Below are positions 37,379 to 47,415 of a stretch of DNA of 47,415 nucleotides, piece by piece (position 1 is the stretch's first letter; every line of letters begins with the position of its first letter). The position numbers and the translations under genes were made by a program. The stretch is from Cristatella mucedo (Eukaryota > Bryozoa > Phylactolaemata > Cristatellidae): positions 1 through 47,415 of the forward strand of contig WPIO01000432.1 of assembly GCA_009760855.2 (NCBI GenBank). The letters run 5' to 3'. Below the pieces are notes generated by a model, which did no database searches, was not told where the DNA came from, and was given only the letters and a program-made list of their open reading frames with translations.

Positions 37379-37624
37379 ATGCCCGAAGCTTTGGAACGGC
37401 TCAACATTTCTTTGGATATTGGGAACCAAGTGAAGCGTCAGTTGGGCGTACATCTTCCAAAGCGATACTGCGTCGGTTGGGCTCACATCTCAAGCGGTGC
37501 CGAGGTCCGTCCCGTCTCACTCCGTCCGCCCCGCCATCCTTTCGCGAACTTGCTTCAATGTGGGAAAGTGTTAGGCTCACGGCCAAATGGTGCACATATT
37601 TGCATAGGCACTCAGCACGCGTGA
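37379..37624 (+). CDS. Unidentified 81-codon open frame
   Basis: It starts at an ATG in the context GAAAATGCC and opens MPEALERLNISLDIGNQVKR, which has the look of a real N-terminus (mixed charged and hydrophobic residues, few repeats). The later part looks less protein-like (RPVSLRPPRHP). About 130 bases upstream there is a TATAAGTATAG word, and about 50 bases upstream a GGGGGCTCG word reminiscent of a retroelement primer-binding region. It could be a gag start, a first exon or chance. No family was recognised. Confidence 0.2.
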   Translation: MPEALERLNISLDIGNQVKRQLGVHLPKRYCVGWAHISSGAEVRPVSLRPPRHPFANLLQCGKVLGSRPNGAHICIGTQHA

Positions 37625-38379
37625 GCGGTTGACGTACGATAACAGATCGGGCTACCGGGCGCGCCACCAGGCCTCGCTCGCACTATTCACCAGAATTGTG
37701 CCGTATCGTGCCGCATCGCGCCAAATCACACCGTGAATCTACGCATCTCGCACGAACAAGAAGTCCGCACACCGACCTTGTTATACTCTACGGTCGATCG
37801 CTACTGTAGCGGGGCCGCCGCCGACCCTCCCCTTGAAGTCGACCTTCCCCTTGAAGTCGAGATGCAGCTCAAGTTTGTTCCTGCAGCCACCGGAGAAATG
37901 CTTGCCCGGCGGACCGGACTGGCGTCGTCAGGTCACGATGGAGAACGCCCCTTCGCCGGTCGAGTTGCGGAATGGGCGTCGCCGGGTCAGTAATGTAGGA
38001 CACGCCTCGCCGAGTCTCGAGACGCGCTCGGCCCCGATCCTGCGAGCTGACCGCATGGCAGGGTGTGCCGCTGACGGCGTTACGTTCCGCCGAGCGGATA
38101 GACTACAAGCCTACATAGCGGAAGAGCGGTCGATCTCTGTGGCCGCTTCCGGTTGAGCCTACGATATGCGTGCAGACATTACTGGAGTGCAGGAGTTCGA
38201 GCTAGCTTCATTTGTGCCGGCTCGGCGATGAGATCGGCCACGCGTTGCAGAGAGCACTGTCGCCGCAAGCCGATGGTGAAAGCCAACTGTGTCAGCCGGC
38301 CCGCAGACGCGCATTTAAAGCAGACGGTCATAACAATGCCTTTCGCGCTTGAGTACAAGAAAAACGTTTTAACTAACTC

Positions 38380-38710
38380 CCTGGCGGCTCTGTCTTGGCT
38401 AGATTGTTGCAATTCCATTTTGGCTGAGCTACCGAACAAAGCTACCAGGCCACTGCAGCTGGTGATAAATATGGCTGTAAAGCTATTATACAAATCCCAG
38501 ATCCCAGGTTTGACGTGTGACCCCTTTAATGAAAGAGCTCAGATGGCTGCCGGTTGATCGATGGATACAGAGTAAAGTTTTTACGCTGACCCACACCCCC
38601 TCCGTGGCCAAGAGCTCAAACCAGTTCAACTGCTTAGGCCAACTCCGGAAAAGCAATCGACTGTCTATCGCAGAGCGCCGGCTTTTATGCGGCCTCAGCC
38701 GTTGATTATA
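38380..38710 (+). mobile_element. CR1-type coding fragment
   Basis: Frames read DCCNSILAELPNKATRPLQ and, one frame over, MKELRWLPVDRWIQSKVF, which correspond to the LDYCNSLL and LHWLPV blocks of CR1/Rex1 ORF2. The neighbouring DNA is CpG-rich and unrelated. Confidence 0.6.
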
Positions 38711-40155
38711 GCATAGTCGCATCATAGCCATTACAATTCAGGAACTACGAGTAATTAATGTAAGTCGTAACCTAGCAGATTTAGCTCGCCGATGTCAATA
38801 GTTCGCTCCAAGCAAGTCAGACCTTCGCTGTCAAATATGGGGGCAGCTCTTTTTCCCAAGTTTGAGTTTTGTATATAGCAACGGCTGAGACGACGTTCGC
38901 TACAACGGCTCTCCCGCTTCGAGTAACAGTGTTTACAATTCACCGCCGCTTTCCGTCGACGGGGGCTTCCGCCGCCGACGACGAGGTGTTCGGCGTGCCG
39001 TACGGCCGCCGCCGAACCATTTACAAACCGCTCGCTGGATGACCTAAGCGACGCGACGCAAAAACGCGGAAATCAGAGAGCGGCGCAAGTGCGAACGCGC
39101 GCGCGCGCCAAAAGCCGCGCGCGCACTTGCCAGACGAAGAGCTCGAGCAGTATTCTCTTATGGCGAACAAAAAAAAGGGGGCGTCGGACTGAGCTGTCAG
39201 CTAGCTATCATTTAGCCCACTCTGCGCTAATTTACGCCGCTAATTTCCTTCGTAATTGGGCGTCCAGTCAAAACGGTTGCAACGGTTGACGGTTGCTCAT
39301 TTGCCCCTCTCTCCTTCTTGTCCCGCATCTCTCAAAATGTGAAAAATGTAAAAACGTTCGTTTTGGCACCGTCTACGTACCGAGAATACCGTCTCGGTGC
39401 GAGTTCTCGCATGCGAGCGGTATAAATGCACAGCGGTATTACCAAATGGCGGCGAGATTCGCGAAGTGCATCGTCGCCGTCGGTCTCGTTCCTTCCAATA
39501 GGACAATCCAAAGATTGTTCCACGATACATTAAGTGCGGTGTTTTTCTTGCGAATAAGAATGGGAAGATATCCAGTTGACAGTTCGAAGCGTTGAGCGGA
39601 AGCGGAAGCTCGTAAACCGCGAGAGAGAGATTCTTGTCGCTGAGAATGAGAATGCCTAGTCGCGGTACTCTCTGAGTAACCTAGGTAGTCGTCGCGACGA
39701 TTACTGTTCTTTAACCGAACGAGAAATTAGCGTAAAAATCCAAATTGCACCAATCCAAATGGGAAGCAAGAGTCCCAAGAATTGATGCCAGCTTATAAGT
39801 CTGGTGGCTAATCCGGGAGTCGAACGCGGCGAAAGGCTGCTAGGCGCCGGGAATTCAGGGAAGCGCCAAAATTCTAGGAGGCGCCGGGATTTCTGGGAGG
39901 CTTGAACTTGCAGCAGAAGTCTGGGAGCAGGGGACTCGCCTCGTACGCCTTCCACGGGATCGGCCAATTTCATATTGCTAAAAATCTTCCTAGCACACTT
40001 CCGAAGAATAATAATGATCTCACTTATCTTTGAATCTAGACCGGACGCGCCAAGATGCGAACACGATTGCTAGAAATACTAGTATTTCGCAGCGGAGCGC
40101 ATACCTACCGAGCTCGAGCTTTGAAGTGACTAATCTCGCTCACTCGCTCCTCCAT
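38711..40155. other. CpG-rich stretch without an identified gene; weak promoter-like site
   Basis: High CpG, with GCGCGCGCGCG at 39099-39109 and again near 39115. At 39421 GGTATAAATGC precedes ACCAAATGGCGGCG (ATG at 39448), which opens a 49-codon frame (MAARFAKCIVAVGLVPSNRT...). A CCAAT word lies inside that frame. The signals are suggestive of a promoter but cannot be tied to a gene. Confidence 0.3.
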
Positions 40156-40362
40156 CGGTCAAGAGCTATCCGGCGAGATCGTGACGCCGCTGTAGTCCTC
40201 TTTGAGATGCGCCGAGTAATTCAGATAAAGAGATGGCTACTTGCCATCTGGAGTAGCACGTCTACGAGACTCCTGGAGGAGCTGTCAATAAAGATGCTCC
40301 GCGTTTTCCGGTTCCTATTTCCTCGAGCAGACTGATCACGTGGTGACTGGTCACGTGACCGT
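40156..40362. repeat. Two-copy 200-base repeat, copy 1
   Basis: Begins at GGCGAGATCGTGACGCCG, continues with GAGATGGCTACTTGC, AAAGATGCTCC and GGTTCCTATTTCCTCGA, and ends at a TCACGTG pair (TGATCACGTGGTGACTGGTCACGTG as two overlapping CACGTG sites). It matches 44867-45066. Confidence 0.75.
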
Positions 40363-40554
40363 TCGCAGGCCGCTGGCCGTTCCTCGATCGGCCGAGGGCT
40401 ATGAGGTGGCGAGCGTCTTATCAGAGCGCGCTTTCAGCTTACTAGCAGGCTACTTGGTCAAAGTATTCTCAATCAAAGGTCACGGCGAAGCGCACGGCGA
40501 AGGTATGTTCGCACATGCGCTCGATGCTCGCCGATCTTGATCCCGACTTGACTC

Positions 40555-41245
40555 CTGAGAGACATCCCGACTTGACTTCTGTAACTCGCTGCTTGCTGGC
40601 CTACCAGCATGTGCAATCAGGCGATTACAGCTGGTGCAAAACTCTGCAGCTAGGCTTGTCTGTCGTAAACGTCGCAGTTGCCACATCACACCACTTCTCG
40701 CCGACCTGCACTGGCCATCAGTCAAGCAACGGATCGACTTCAGAGTTTTGTTGTTCGCTTTTAGGTCCCTGCATTCCTTGGCTCCAGCCTATCTCTCAGA
40801 TCTACTCCACCACCAGGCCAAGCATCGTACCACCTGCTTTTCGGAATCCAATAATTACCACTACCTCGTACAAACCTCAAATCCTTTGGAGACCGTACAT
40901 TTAGTTCGTATGCTCCCAAAGCCTGGAACTCACTCCCGACTTGTTCAAAACATCCCCTGACTTGACCACATTTTAATAACTTAAAAACACACATATTTAG
41001 GACAGCATTTAGTGGGTCCCTGCGATTCGTCCGTCATGTGATTATGCATGCTGACACTGTGCATGCTGCCTAACCACATTTGCATGCTGACCCTGTGCAT
41101 GTCACCCCTAACCACGTTGTTCATGTTGTTTATCAAGCATATTACTCACGATTCAATCGGGTTTCCCTTTGCAGCAAGTGTAAAGCGTCTAGGAAGAGAT
41201 TGAGTTCTCTGAGGACACTTTATCAAGTGCATTATTATTATTATC
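40555..41245 (+). mobile_element. CR1/Rex1-type 3' end, well preserved
   Basis: Carries [18 protein letters not shown]-type sequence, [36 protein letters not shown] and a C-terminus with LETVHLVRMLPKPG in a shifted frame. The 3' UTR ends in GAGTTCTCTGAGGACACTTT and (ATT)n at 41232-41243. It is very similar to 13360-14075, so it is one of the younger copies. Confidence 0.8.
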
Positions 41246-42349
41246 TCTGCAGAGAAAGCACTTCCGCAGCATATTCTTTCCTGACTCAAACGGCTTACGA
41301 CTGAGATCTGGCGCCATTCAGCACCCGTTTGAAAAGTGGGCGTGTGTTTAATGAGTTTCGAAGTACAAAAGCGAGATATCGAAAGGAAAGCCGAGGATTG
41401 ATCAACTCCAACCACCAACCACAGATGGAGCAGAGGTTCCTCGAATGGGTAGGGAGCTACCAGTGTAGCTCACAGATAGCATAGCTGCATGCAATTCATT
41501 TGCACAGCATCCTAAGAGAAATTTATCTCTCATACCCAAGCTCGTTGCAAGTGCCGCTGGGCTCAAGCCCGCAAGCTTGGTCGTGAAAGGCGAGAGCATC
41601 TAACCCCCGTGGCCTGTGCCAGGCCAGGGCATTGTCCGGAAGTTAAGCTTCGGTCAAGGGTCGCCGCGCTGCGGCTGCCGCTGCTGTGCGCCATTGCGCT
41701 TTTTTCGCTCTTCCTGCAGGCTTCCATTGTCAGCTCAGGGATGTTGACAGCGAAGCGCTTGCGGAGACCGATGACTAGATGATCTCAATCGCATCTCGCA
41801 TCCCACTTTCGTGAGTTCTAGTGCGTTTCTGCTTTCTACTCACGCTGCGACTTCCCGGACAGCAGCAGCAGCAGCAGCAGCAGCAGATAAGTCGAATCTG
41901 TGGCCGAGTAACGCAGGCTTAGCTGAAAGGCATGCTGAGTTGCGAACGGCCAAAGCTGACGTCGAAGGCAATACGGCTGCCGCATCGACGCCGGCACGGA
42001 CGAATATCGTCAGACATCGATCGCCAGATCGTCGTTTTTTTCTAGTTTCTTTGTGTCGGCAATATGGAATTCAATTAACGAGTCAATGCCTACAGGAGCA
42101 GCATCCCTACTGGAGCGGTATCCTTTCGTTCCTTGCTCGTGACCTCGAGGTCACCTTTAGGCCTGCCACTAGTGATCTCATCTCGAAGTTCATATCGCAG
42201 TCTAAGGAGACTACCAGACTCCACCCAGACGCCATTAATTTGTTAATAAAGATAAAAAATAAAAAACATAATTAGTGAATAAACCCTCCAGACGCTATAC
42301 CCACCATTCTCCTTTCGAGATGCCGAGATTTGCTGCTGCCGCGAAGAAC
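41246..42349. other. Unassigned stretch with a 155-codon open frame
   Basis: The frame 41811-42275 (plus) lacks an ATG start. It has an Ala run from a (CAG)n block read in the GCA frame, then a more protein-like end (TSDLISKFISQSKETT) and a stop beside AATAAA-like sequence (42247). It may be a terminal exon or an old retroposed piece. No family was recognised. Confidence 0.25.
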
Positions 42350-42735
42350 TGGCATCTCTACTAATTAAAGCAAGACAGTCCGTCACGCAGCAAGATGGTG
42401 CACTTTCGCTTAGCGGCAAGATGGCGTAGCGTAGTCTTCCATGACGGAACTACTATGACTTGTAGTTTGACATTCTCCAAGCGGCAGGTGTGCAATACCA
42501 AACAGAACACCGAAGCGGGCTCCAAGACGTATATTCGAACGGACGCCGCAGCGGGCCAGTACACGACTGCCAGGCCCGGCGTTCCGTCAACTCACTCCCC
42601 GGGCCTTTGCAGCCCGTTACTTATATACCACTGTGATAAATCGCAACAGGCCAAAAGCCAACGACCGTGTCATAATCTCAAAATAGCCATATGACTCAGC
42701 GAAGCGAGTCCACAGGCAGTGGGCTACTAGTAAAA
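42350..42735. repeat. Dispersed repeat, copy 2
   Basis: Partner of 37013-37180 with the same flanking words. Just before it, GAGATGCC (42317) and GGCATCTC (42351) form an inverted pair. Confidence 0.55.
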
Positions 42736-42739
42736 AATA

Positions 42740-43809
42740 TGAGCTTAGCATCAGATCTTGTCCCCATATCCTTCAGAAAGGCTGCGGCGAGGCTACTTAT
42801 TGAGGACACAGCACTAGACCGGAAGACTGGACCGGAAGATTCTGGGCAAGGGTGCTCGAGAGGCGTGCAGCGGCCGCGCTCACTGCTCGTCGACAGCAGC
42901 AGGCGTAAAAGCGGCGCTCAAGTTGCAGCGATAAACTTACGTTTTCATACACGCACTACACCGTGACTAATCTGGAGTGCGAAAGTGGACATTTGAAGCC
43001 GCCGCGAAGCTTTAAAGCTCCGCGTCGGACTTCCGGAAGAACGTATGTCTCGTTGCTCGCTCGGGATGAGCATTGGGTAACCGAAGTGCTGTGCACGTCC
43101 CATTGTAGACCGCCTTCGGTATTTCCGTCTTTTGATATCATCAATTTGGTCCCGCTCGTCCCCGAACTCGGCCAGCGGCGCTCTCACGCGCTCTCCGGCA
43201 CTTCCGGCGCCCTGCGGTCGTGTGAGTGGCGTGCGAATCGCCGCCGCCGGCGTCGCGCTCCTTCTACTTCCGCCCAGGTGTTCCTTAACGGCACGAATGC
43301 CGCCAAGGCCAACTGCTGCTGCAGCAGCTCGCCAATTATTGAGCGGGCTGCTTTTGTCAAGAGCGGAAGCGTTTGAACGCGTTGCTCAGCGTCTCTGCGT
43401 TTAGAACGTTGGTGCGATAAGCGAAACGGCTGCCTCTTTGTCGTTTCAGAGGCCTTTGGGTTCCGTGCATTTAAAAACGTCGCTCGATCGAGCTGTCTGA
43501 TATTCTCTCCGCCATTAGGCAGAGCACTCCGCTGATTCGCGAAACTCGCTCCAGACGGAGGCGCAAAATTACTCTGAAGTCCGCGTAGCGCGAACCCGGA
43601 AGCGCACGACTGCGTAGCGCTCCACCGGCTGCACACAGCCAAGTGCGGCAGCCCGCTGCCCGCGGGCAGCCCACGCGGCGCCGCTACAGCGTGACCGCTA
43701 TATACGCTATATACGTGATACGCTACCGCTACTGCGCTCGCGAGCGCTCGCGCGTCGACAGCGCTGGCGCCACTTAACGAACGACTTCTGCTCGATCCAA
43801 AGCTCGCTG

Positions 43810-43852
<43 letters not shown>

Positions 43853-44866
43853 CTCTCTCTCTCTCTTTTCAGCGAGGAAAGTATGAACGGAGTAGCCTCG
43901 TAAGGACCTGAAGCGCGTACGGCGTTCGTTTTCTTTTTAGCCAGCGGCAAGCGTTCACCGGCGTTTTTCCCCCAGCGCGAGCGGTTTGACGTACGCTCCG
44001 GCGAGCGCTCGCACTAAGGAAACCACCAAAAGCGGCGGCGGCGACTTCTTATCATCTGGCTGCAGCCGGAAGCAGTTAGGGGCCTCTCGAGGCATCTTCC
44101 CTCGGAAACGCCGCCAGGAAGTGGGCGCGAGCGCCTCGTCTGCGGTGAACAAAAGCCTGCCTTGATCCGTTACCGCGCTCGACGTGGTAGCGGACGTCCG
44201 CCGAACGGACGGCGGCGGCCGCCGCGCGGCGGAGCGCTAACCGGTCGCGAGCAGTCGTTCGGACCCGGCGTTCGACGCGCCGCCGCCGCCGCCTCGCAGA
44301 TGTTCGCGTTTCACGCCAGCGGCGCTCGAAAGCCGACGATCGTCGCTGAAGTCCGGCGCGGCGGAGTCGGCGGTCCTCGCTTTCGTTTATTACCCGCAAC
44401 GACGGGTGAAACGCCGCGCGAAGCTGCGACCACTCGATCGCCGCTCCTCCTCACCTAGAGAGCTTCGCGGGAAATTAAACGGCGCGCGTAGTGGTCTCTG
44501 TCGTCTGCGGTCGTACAAAAAAGACACCGCGCAGTGACTTTTACCTCGGACAGCTCGTGGACGTAGTTTCGAAAGTACGCGAAGGCTACCGACTTTTTAG
44601 CTAGAGAAAACGCTGGGGGAAAATGCTTCTAAAGACTGCCCAGCGTAGGCACCTTTCGAGGGTCCACCCGCTGGACGTTGCCGCTCGCCGCGCGCTCGCA
44701 GAACTCGGCCCGCTGTGACCCGCTCCGCCCACGGTCGTGGGCACGACTGTTCCTGTTGTCCATAAGGCAAAGCTGGCCAGGCACACTTTGTAAAACGACC
44801 GCGGGGAGCCATCCGGAATGCCACCATTTTGAAGTCTCCGATGACCTGTCTGCCAAGCTAATCGGA
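42740..44866. other. CpG-rich stretch without an identified gene
   Basis: Rich in CpG, GCC and CGC triplets. Long open frames occur on both strands, as expected from high GC. A nearly palindromic run GCGCTCGCGAGCGCTCGCGCG lies at 43733-43753, preceded by CTATATACGCTATATACG. No splice-consistent coding chain was found. Confidence 0.4.
43815..43866. repeat. (CT)n microsatellite
   Basis: About 52 bases of CT in CpG-rich DNA. Confidence 0.95.
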
Positions 44867-45066
44867 CGTCGAGTGCTATTCGGCGAGATCGTGACGCCGC
44901 CGCGATCCCCTTTGAGGTAGCCGCCGAGTAAGCCACATACAGAGATGGCTACTTGCTGCTGCCGTCGTAGAGCAGCGCGGCTACGAGGCTTCCGAATGTG
45001 CTGTTACTAAAGATGCTCCACGCCTTCTGGTTCCTATTTCCTCGAACTGACTGGTCACGTGGTGGC
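44867..45066. repeat. Two-copy 200-base repeat, copy 2
   Basis: Same block in the same orientation as 40156-40362, with one CACGTG site near the end. No open frame is shared by the two copies, so it is probably a short mobile element or an old local duplication. Confidence 0.75.
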
Positions 45067-46227
45067 CGGAGTAGAGCCCATCTTGATGTAAGAAGAAGCA
45101 GAAGAAAGTTTGACGTGACGCTTCCATTCGTCTGAGGCGTACACATAATTCATTCATCTGTTGACTTGCACACTTTACTCTGACAAGTTCGACGGCTTCA
45201 GACTAGACGTCGGACGCTCTGAATTTGACTTAGTGTGACCACCAAGATCTCGGCTCGAGTCGAGTCTGAGGTCCTATAGTGGTATTGGTGTCACCTGCTC
45301 ACGTCCGCCGTTATGATTGTCTCTGGATCTGCAGATCAAGCCTCGCCCTCTCTCTCTCTGTCTCTCTCTATCTCTCTCTCTCTCTTTCTCTCTTTCTCTC
45401 TCTGACTTGTCGCCGCTCTCTCCTGAAGACTGGTCCGCAGGTTTCTCAATGTCGCTGACGTGCGTGCGTACGGGAAGCTCCGAGCCGTTTGAGCTTGACA
45501 CGAAAGGCACGCCGAAATTCGCTCCGTATGCATGCGCATTGCCGGAGCGGGTCCCTTATGCTTCGCACGCATCTCAGCAGCAGCGACGTCCTGCGAGTAC
45601 TTTTCGCACCATTTTGCAACAGCAAAAAATATAGCACCGACGTAGCGCAGCGCTCTGCCCGATGCTTGCTAGTGTCATCTCGGGAGAATGCTGGTGCATG
45701 CTATCCATTTGGGCAGCTGGAGCTAAGCTGAATTTGCTTAGGCCTCCCGTATCCATTCTAATTATATTCAGAGAGAACATGAATATGGAGAGCATAATCA
45801 GTTGTGAGATATTGATGCAATGAAAAACTTATCAGCAGTATGCCTCGATGAATTCACCTAGCGAACAACAAAAATACGGTCAAAACATCAAATACTGAAT
45901 CGTTTTGCGTTTGCGTGAAAATTTGCTATAGTTTGATTACTGTAGAATGTATCACCGTCATAATGTGTGAGAATACATTTATACAGAAGTTTTAAGTTTT
46001 TCAATTTACCTCGCTGCATTTGCAATTTTCTGGAAAAAACAAATTACTTTCAAAGCTAGCGTGTCCTGCTCGTAAAACAAAGTTTTCGCGGAATAATGGT
46101 AACGATAAATTCTTCGAGACATAATCAATTGGGAATAATACTATCCAAGAACAAAGATAAATGAAAAATTTGTAGCGCACACCGAGGCAGCCTTGCTTCA
46201 GATACGTCGTCATAAATAAGTAAATAG
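45067..46227. other. Unassigned stretch, AT-rich from about 45740
   Basis: CT-rich at 45350-45404, then a sharp change to A+T-rich sequence with no open frame above about 80 codons. Nothing recognisable. Confidence 0.5.
45350..45404. repeat. (CT)n microsatellite
   Basis: About 55 bases of CT with TATC and TTTC interruptions. Confidence 0.9.
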
Positions 46228-46390
46228 ATATTAACTGATTTAAGAGCCTCGTTTGTATAGCGGCAGAAGAGCCTTAACGAATATCACCACCACTTGCTGT
46301 GGGCAATAATGGATCTCCCATCGCAGGATTCGAACCCACGACCTCCGTGGTGAAGCGCGAGCACCATACCTCCTGGGCCATCGCGGCCCT
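46228..46390 (-). mobile_element. tRNA-derived SINE, copy 4
   Basis: On the minus strand the head has box A-like TGGCCCAGGAGG and box B GGTTCGAAT at 46328-46336. The body is GTGGTGATATTCGTTAAGG, GGCTCTTCTGCCGC, ATACAAACGAGG, and the tail has ATTTACTTATTTATG. It has the most tRNA-like head of the set. Confidence 0.8.
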
Positions 46391-46913
46391 TATCTGGCAA
46401 CGACTATCATGTTTGTACATATGTATATATACGTATATATTTCTTCTGTATATAGCATACAGTACAAACCCAGCGCTCGTCGAGCCGCCACTCAACGTAG
46501 TTGGTCCAATCAATTTTCTTTTGAAGGTGGAGTGTATTTTTTTCTACCATCTGCCGCATCGCATTTAGCACGATCGCAGCGCCGCGCCGCGGCGCTGCAG
46601 GCGGAGCACGTTGGCTCTCGTCGTCCGGTCCGGCGTGCCTTACGAGCGCCGCAATCGCAGCCGACGCGCGTCGCCCCTCGATGGTGCCGGGCGATGCCGC
46701 TCGATGCCGCACGACGTCTTCTGGCCGCGATCGATCGATCCACCGCCGCCGCCAAGCCGGGGCAGCAGCAGCGAGGCAGCTCTCTCTCTCTCTCTCTCCC
46801 TATTTCTCGTCTCATCTCTCTCAGTCTCGCATCCCTCGGTCCTCACTCAAACCTCGCTCATGCCGGTCTCTCTCTCTCCTCTCCTCCCCTCTCGTCTCTC
46901 CTCTCTCTCTCTC

Positions 46914-46954
<41 letters not shown>

Positions 46955-47353
46955 GCGCGCGCACGCGCGTGCACCCGCTTCGACCAGGCTCGCAGCGAGC
47001 CGCCGCGCAGTGGTCCACACGTGCTGCGGCGGCGCGAGCTGCCGCTGCGGCAGCGGCGGTGGCCGCTTTTAATTAAGTTCGGCGACCACGCGTCTCAGGC
47101 ATCGGCGAGCCGAATCGGCCGGCGGCCGCGCCTCGGCCGAGCGTCGCCTTCGAGCGCCCGGATGCAGACTGAGTGAGGGGCACGGGCGTCTCGCTTGCGT
47201 AGGGCGCGGGCAGCTTCTGCGCTGCTTCCGCCGCTTTCCCGAGCTTTCCCTAGCTACGACGGCGTCGCTAGGGAAGCGCTGGAAGCTCGGCTGCGGGTCG
47301 GACGGGCGACAGGCCGACCTTCCCCCATCGCGATCTCGCGGACGGCGATCGCC
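46391..47353. other. CpG-rich, CT-rich stretch at the right edge
   Basis: A 256-codon open frame on the plus strand (46409-47176) consists mostly of translated CT repeats and Arg/Ala-rich GC sequence, so it is not called. The composition fits a promoter/CpG island or rDNA-like spacer, but no specific signal was found. Confidence 0.35.
46781..46955. repeat. CT-rich tract
   Basis: Imperfect CT/CTT/CTC sequence ending in GCGCGCGCACGCGCGTGCAC, an alternating purine-pyrimidine run. Confidence 0.9.
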
Positions 47354-47357
47354 CCCC

Positions 47358-47396
<39 letters not shown>

Positions 47397-47415
47397 GTTC
47401 GCTCCCTCTCTCTCT
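47354..47415. repeat. (CT)n tract at the window end
   Basis: CT repeats continue to the last base, so the tract is truncated by the window edge. Confidence 0.9.

Noticed and set aside
41600-41680. 5S rRNA-like words (GTCCGGAAGTTAAGC...GGGTCG)
   Set aside because: Only about 25 bases resemble the 5S internal region; the rest does not fit, so neither a 5S gene nor a 5S-derived SINE can be supported.
46409-47176. 256-codon open frame at the right edge
   Set aside because: It is made of CT-repeat (Ser-Leu) and GC-rich (Arg-Ala) translation with no recognisable domain. High GC and repeats explain the lack of stops.

Overview
The window is genomic DNA from an animal, probably an invertebrate that I cannot place more precisely. 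It has spliced genes with GT-AG introns, many non-LTR retrotransposon remnants of the CR1/Rex1 kind with (ATT)n tails, tRNA-derived SINEs and very long GA/CT and CA/GT microsatellites. It has no bacterial gene organisation and no operons.

The one gene I can reconstruct is a nuclear gene for mitochondrial 5-aminolevulinate synthase (ALAS), which catalyses the first and usually rate-limiting step of heme synthesis. It lies on the minus strand and its coding exons run from 23328 down to 11113. Eight coding exons (23133-23328, 19387-19608, 17053-17299, 15109-15293, 14781-14960, 14214-14518, 11888-12016, 11113-11451) join with matching phases at every junction into a 600-codon frame. Exon 1 carries two heme-regulatory CP motifs in the presequence. 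Exons 3-8 carry the catalytic core, with the PLP lysine predicted at residue 400. The C-terminus has an unusual four-cysteine arrangement. No other protein-coding gene could be identified with confidence.

From 1 to about 10566 there is a diverged, rearranged second copy of the DNA that holds ALAS exons 1-2 and their upstream flank (right copy about 19077-30400). The left copy contains decayed versions of exon 1 (start codon lost, first CP cysteine changed to tyrosine, frame broken) and exon 2 (frame broken). This implies a tandem duplication of the whole ALAS locus; the catalytic exons of the second copy, if they survive, should lie just left of the window. Part of the left copy (6841-10566) is itself present in two to three tandem copies.

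From about 24.1 to 36.2 kb the DNA is a mosaic of internal duplications, CR1 fragments on both strands, SINE insertions and a possible solo LTR. From about 37 kb to the end the sequence is richer in CpG and pyrimidine tracts, with a few two-copy repeat families and short open frames that I could not identify. It may contain promoter or CpG-island-like DNA, but no gene could be supported there.
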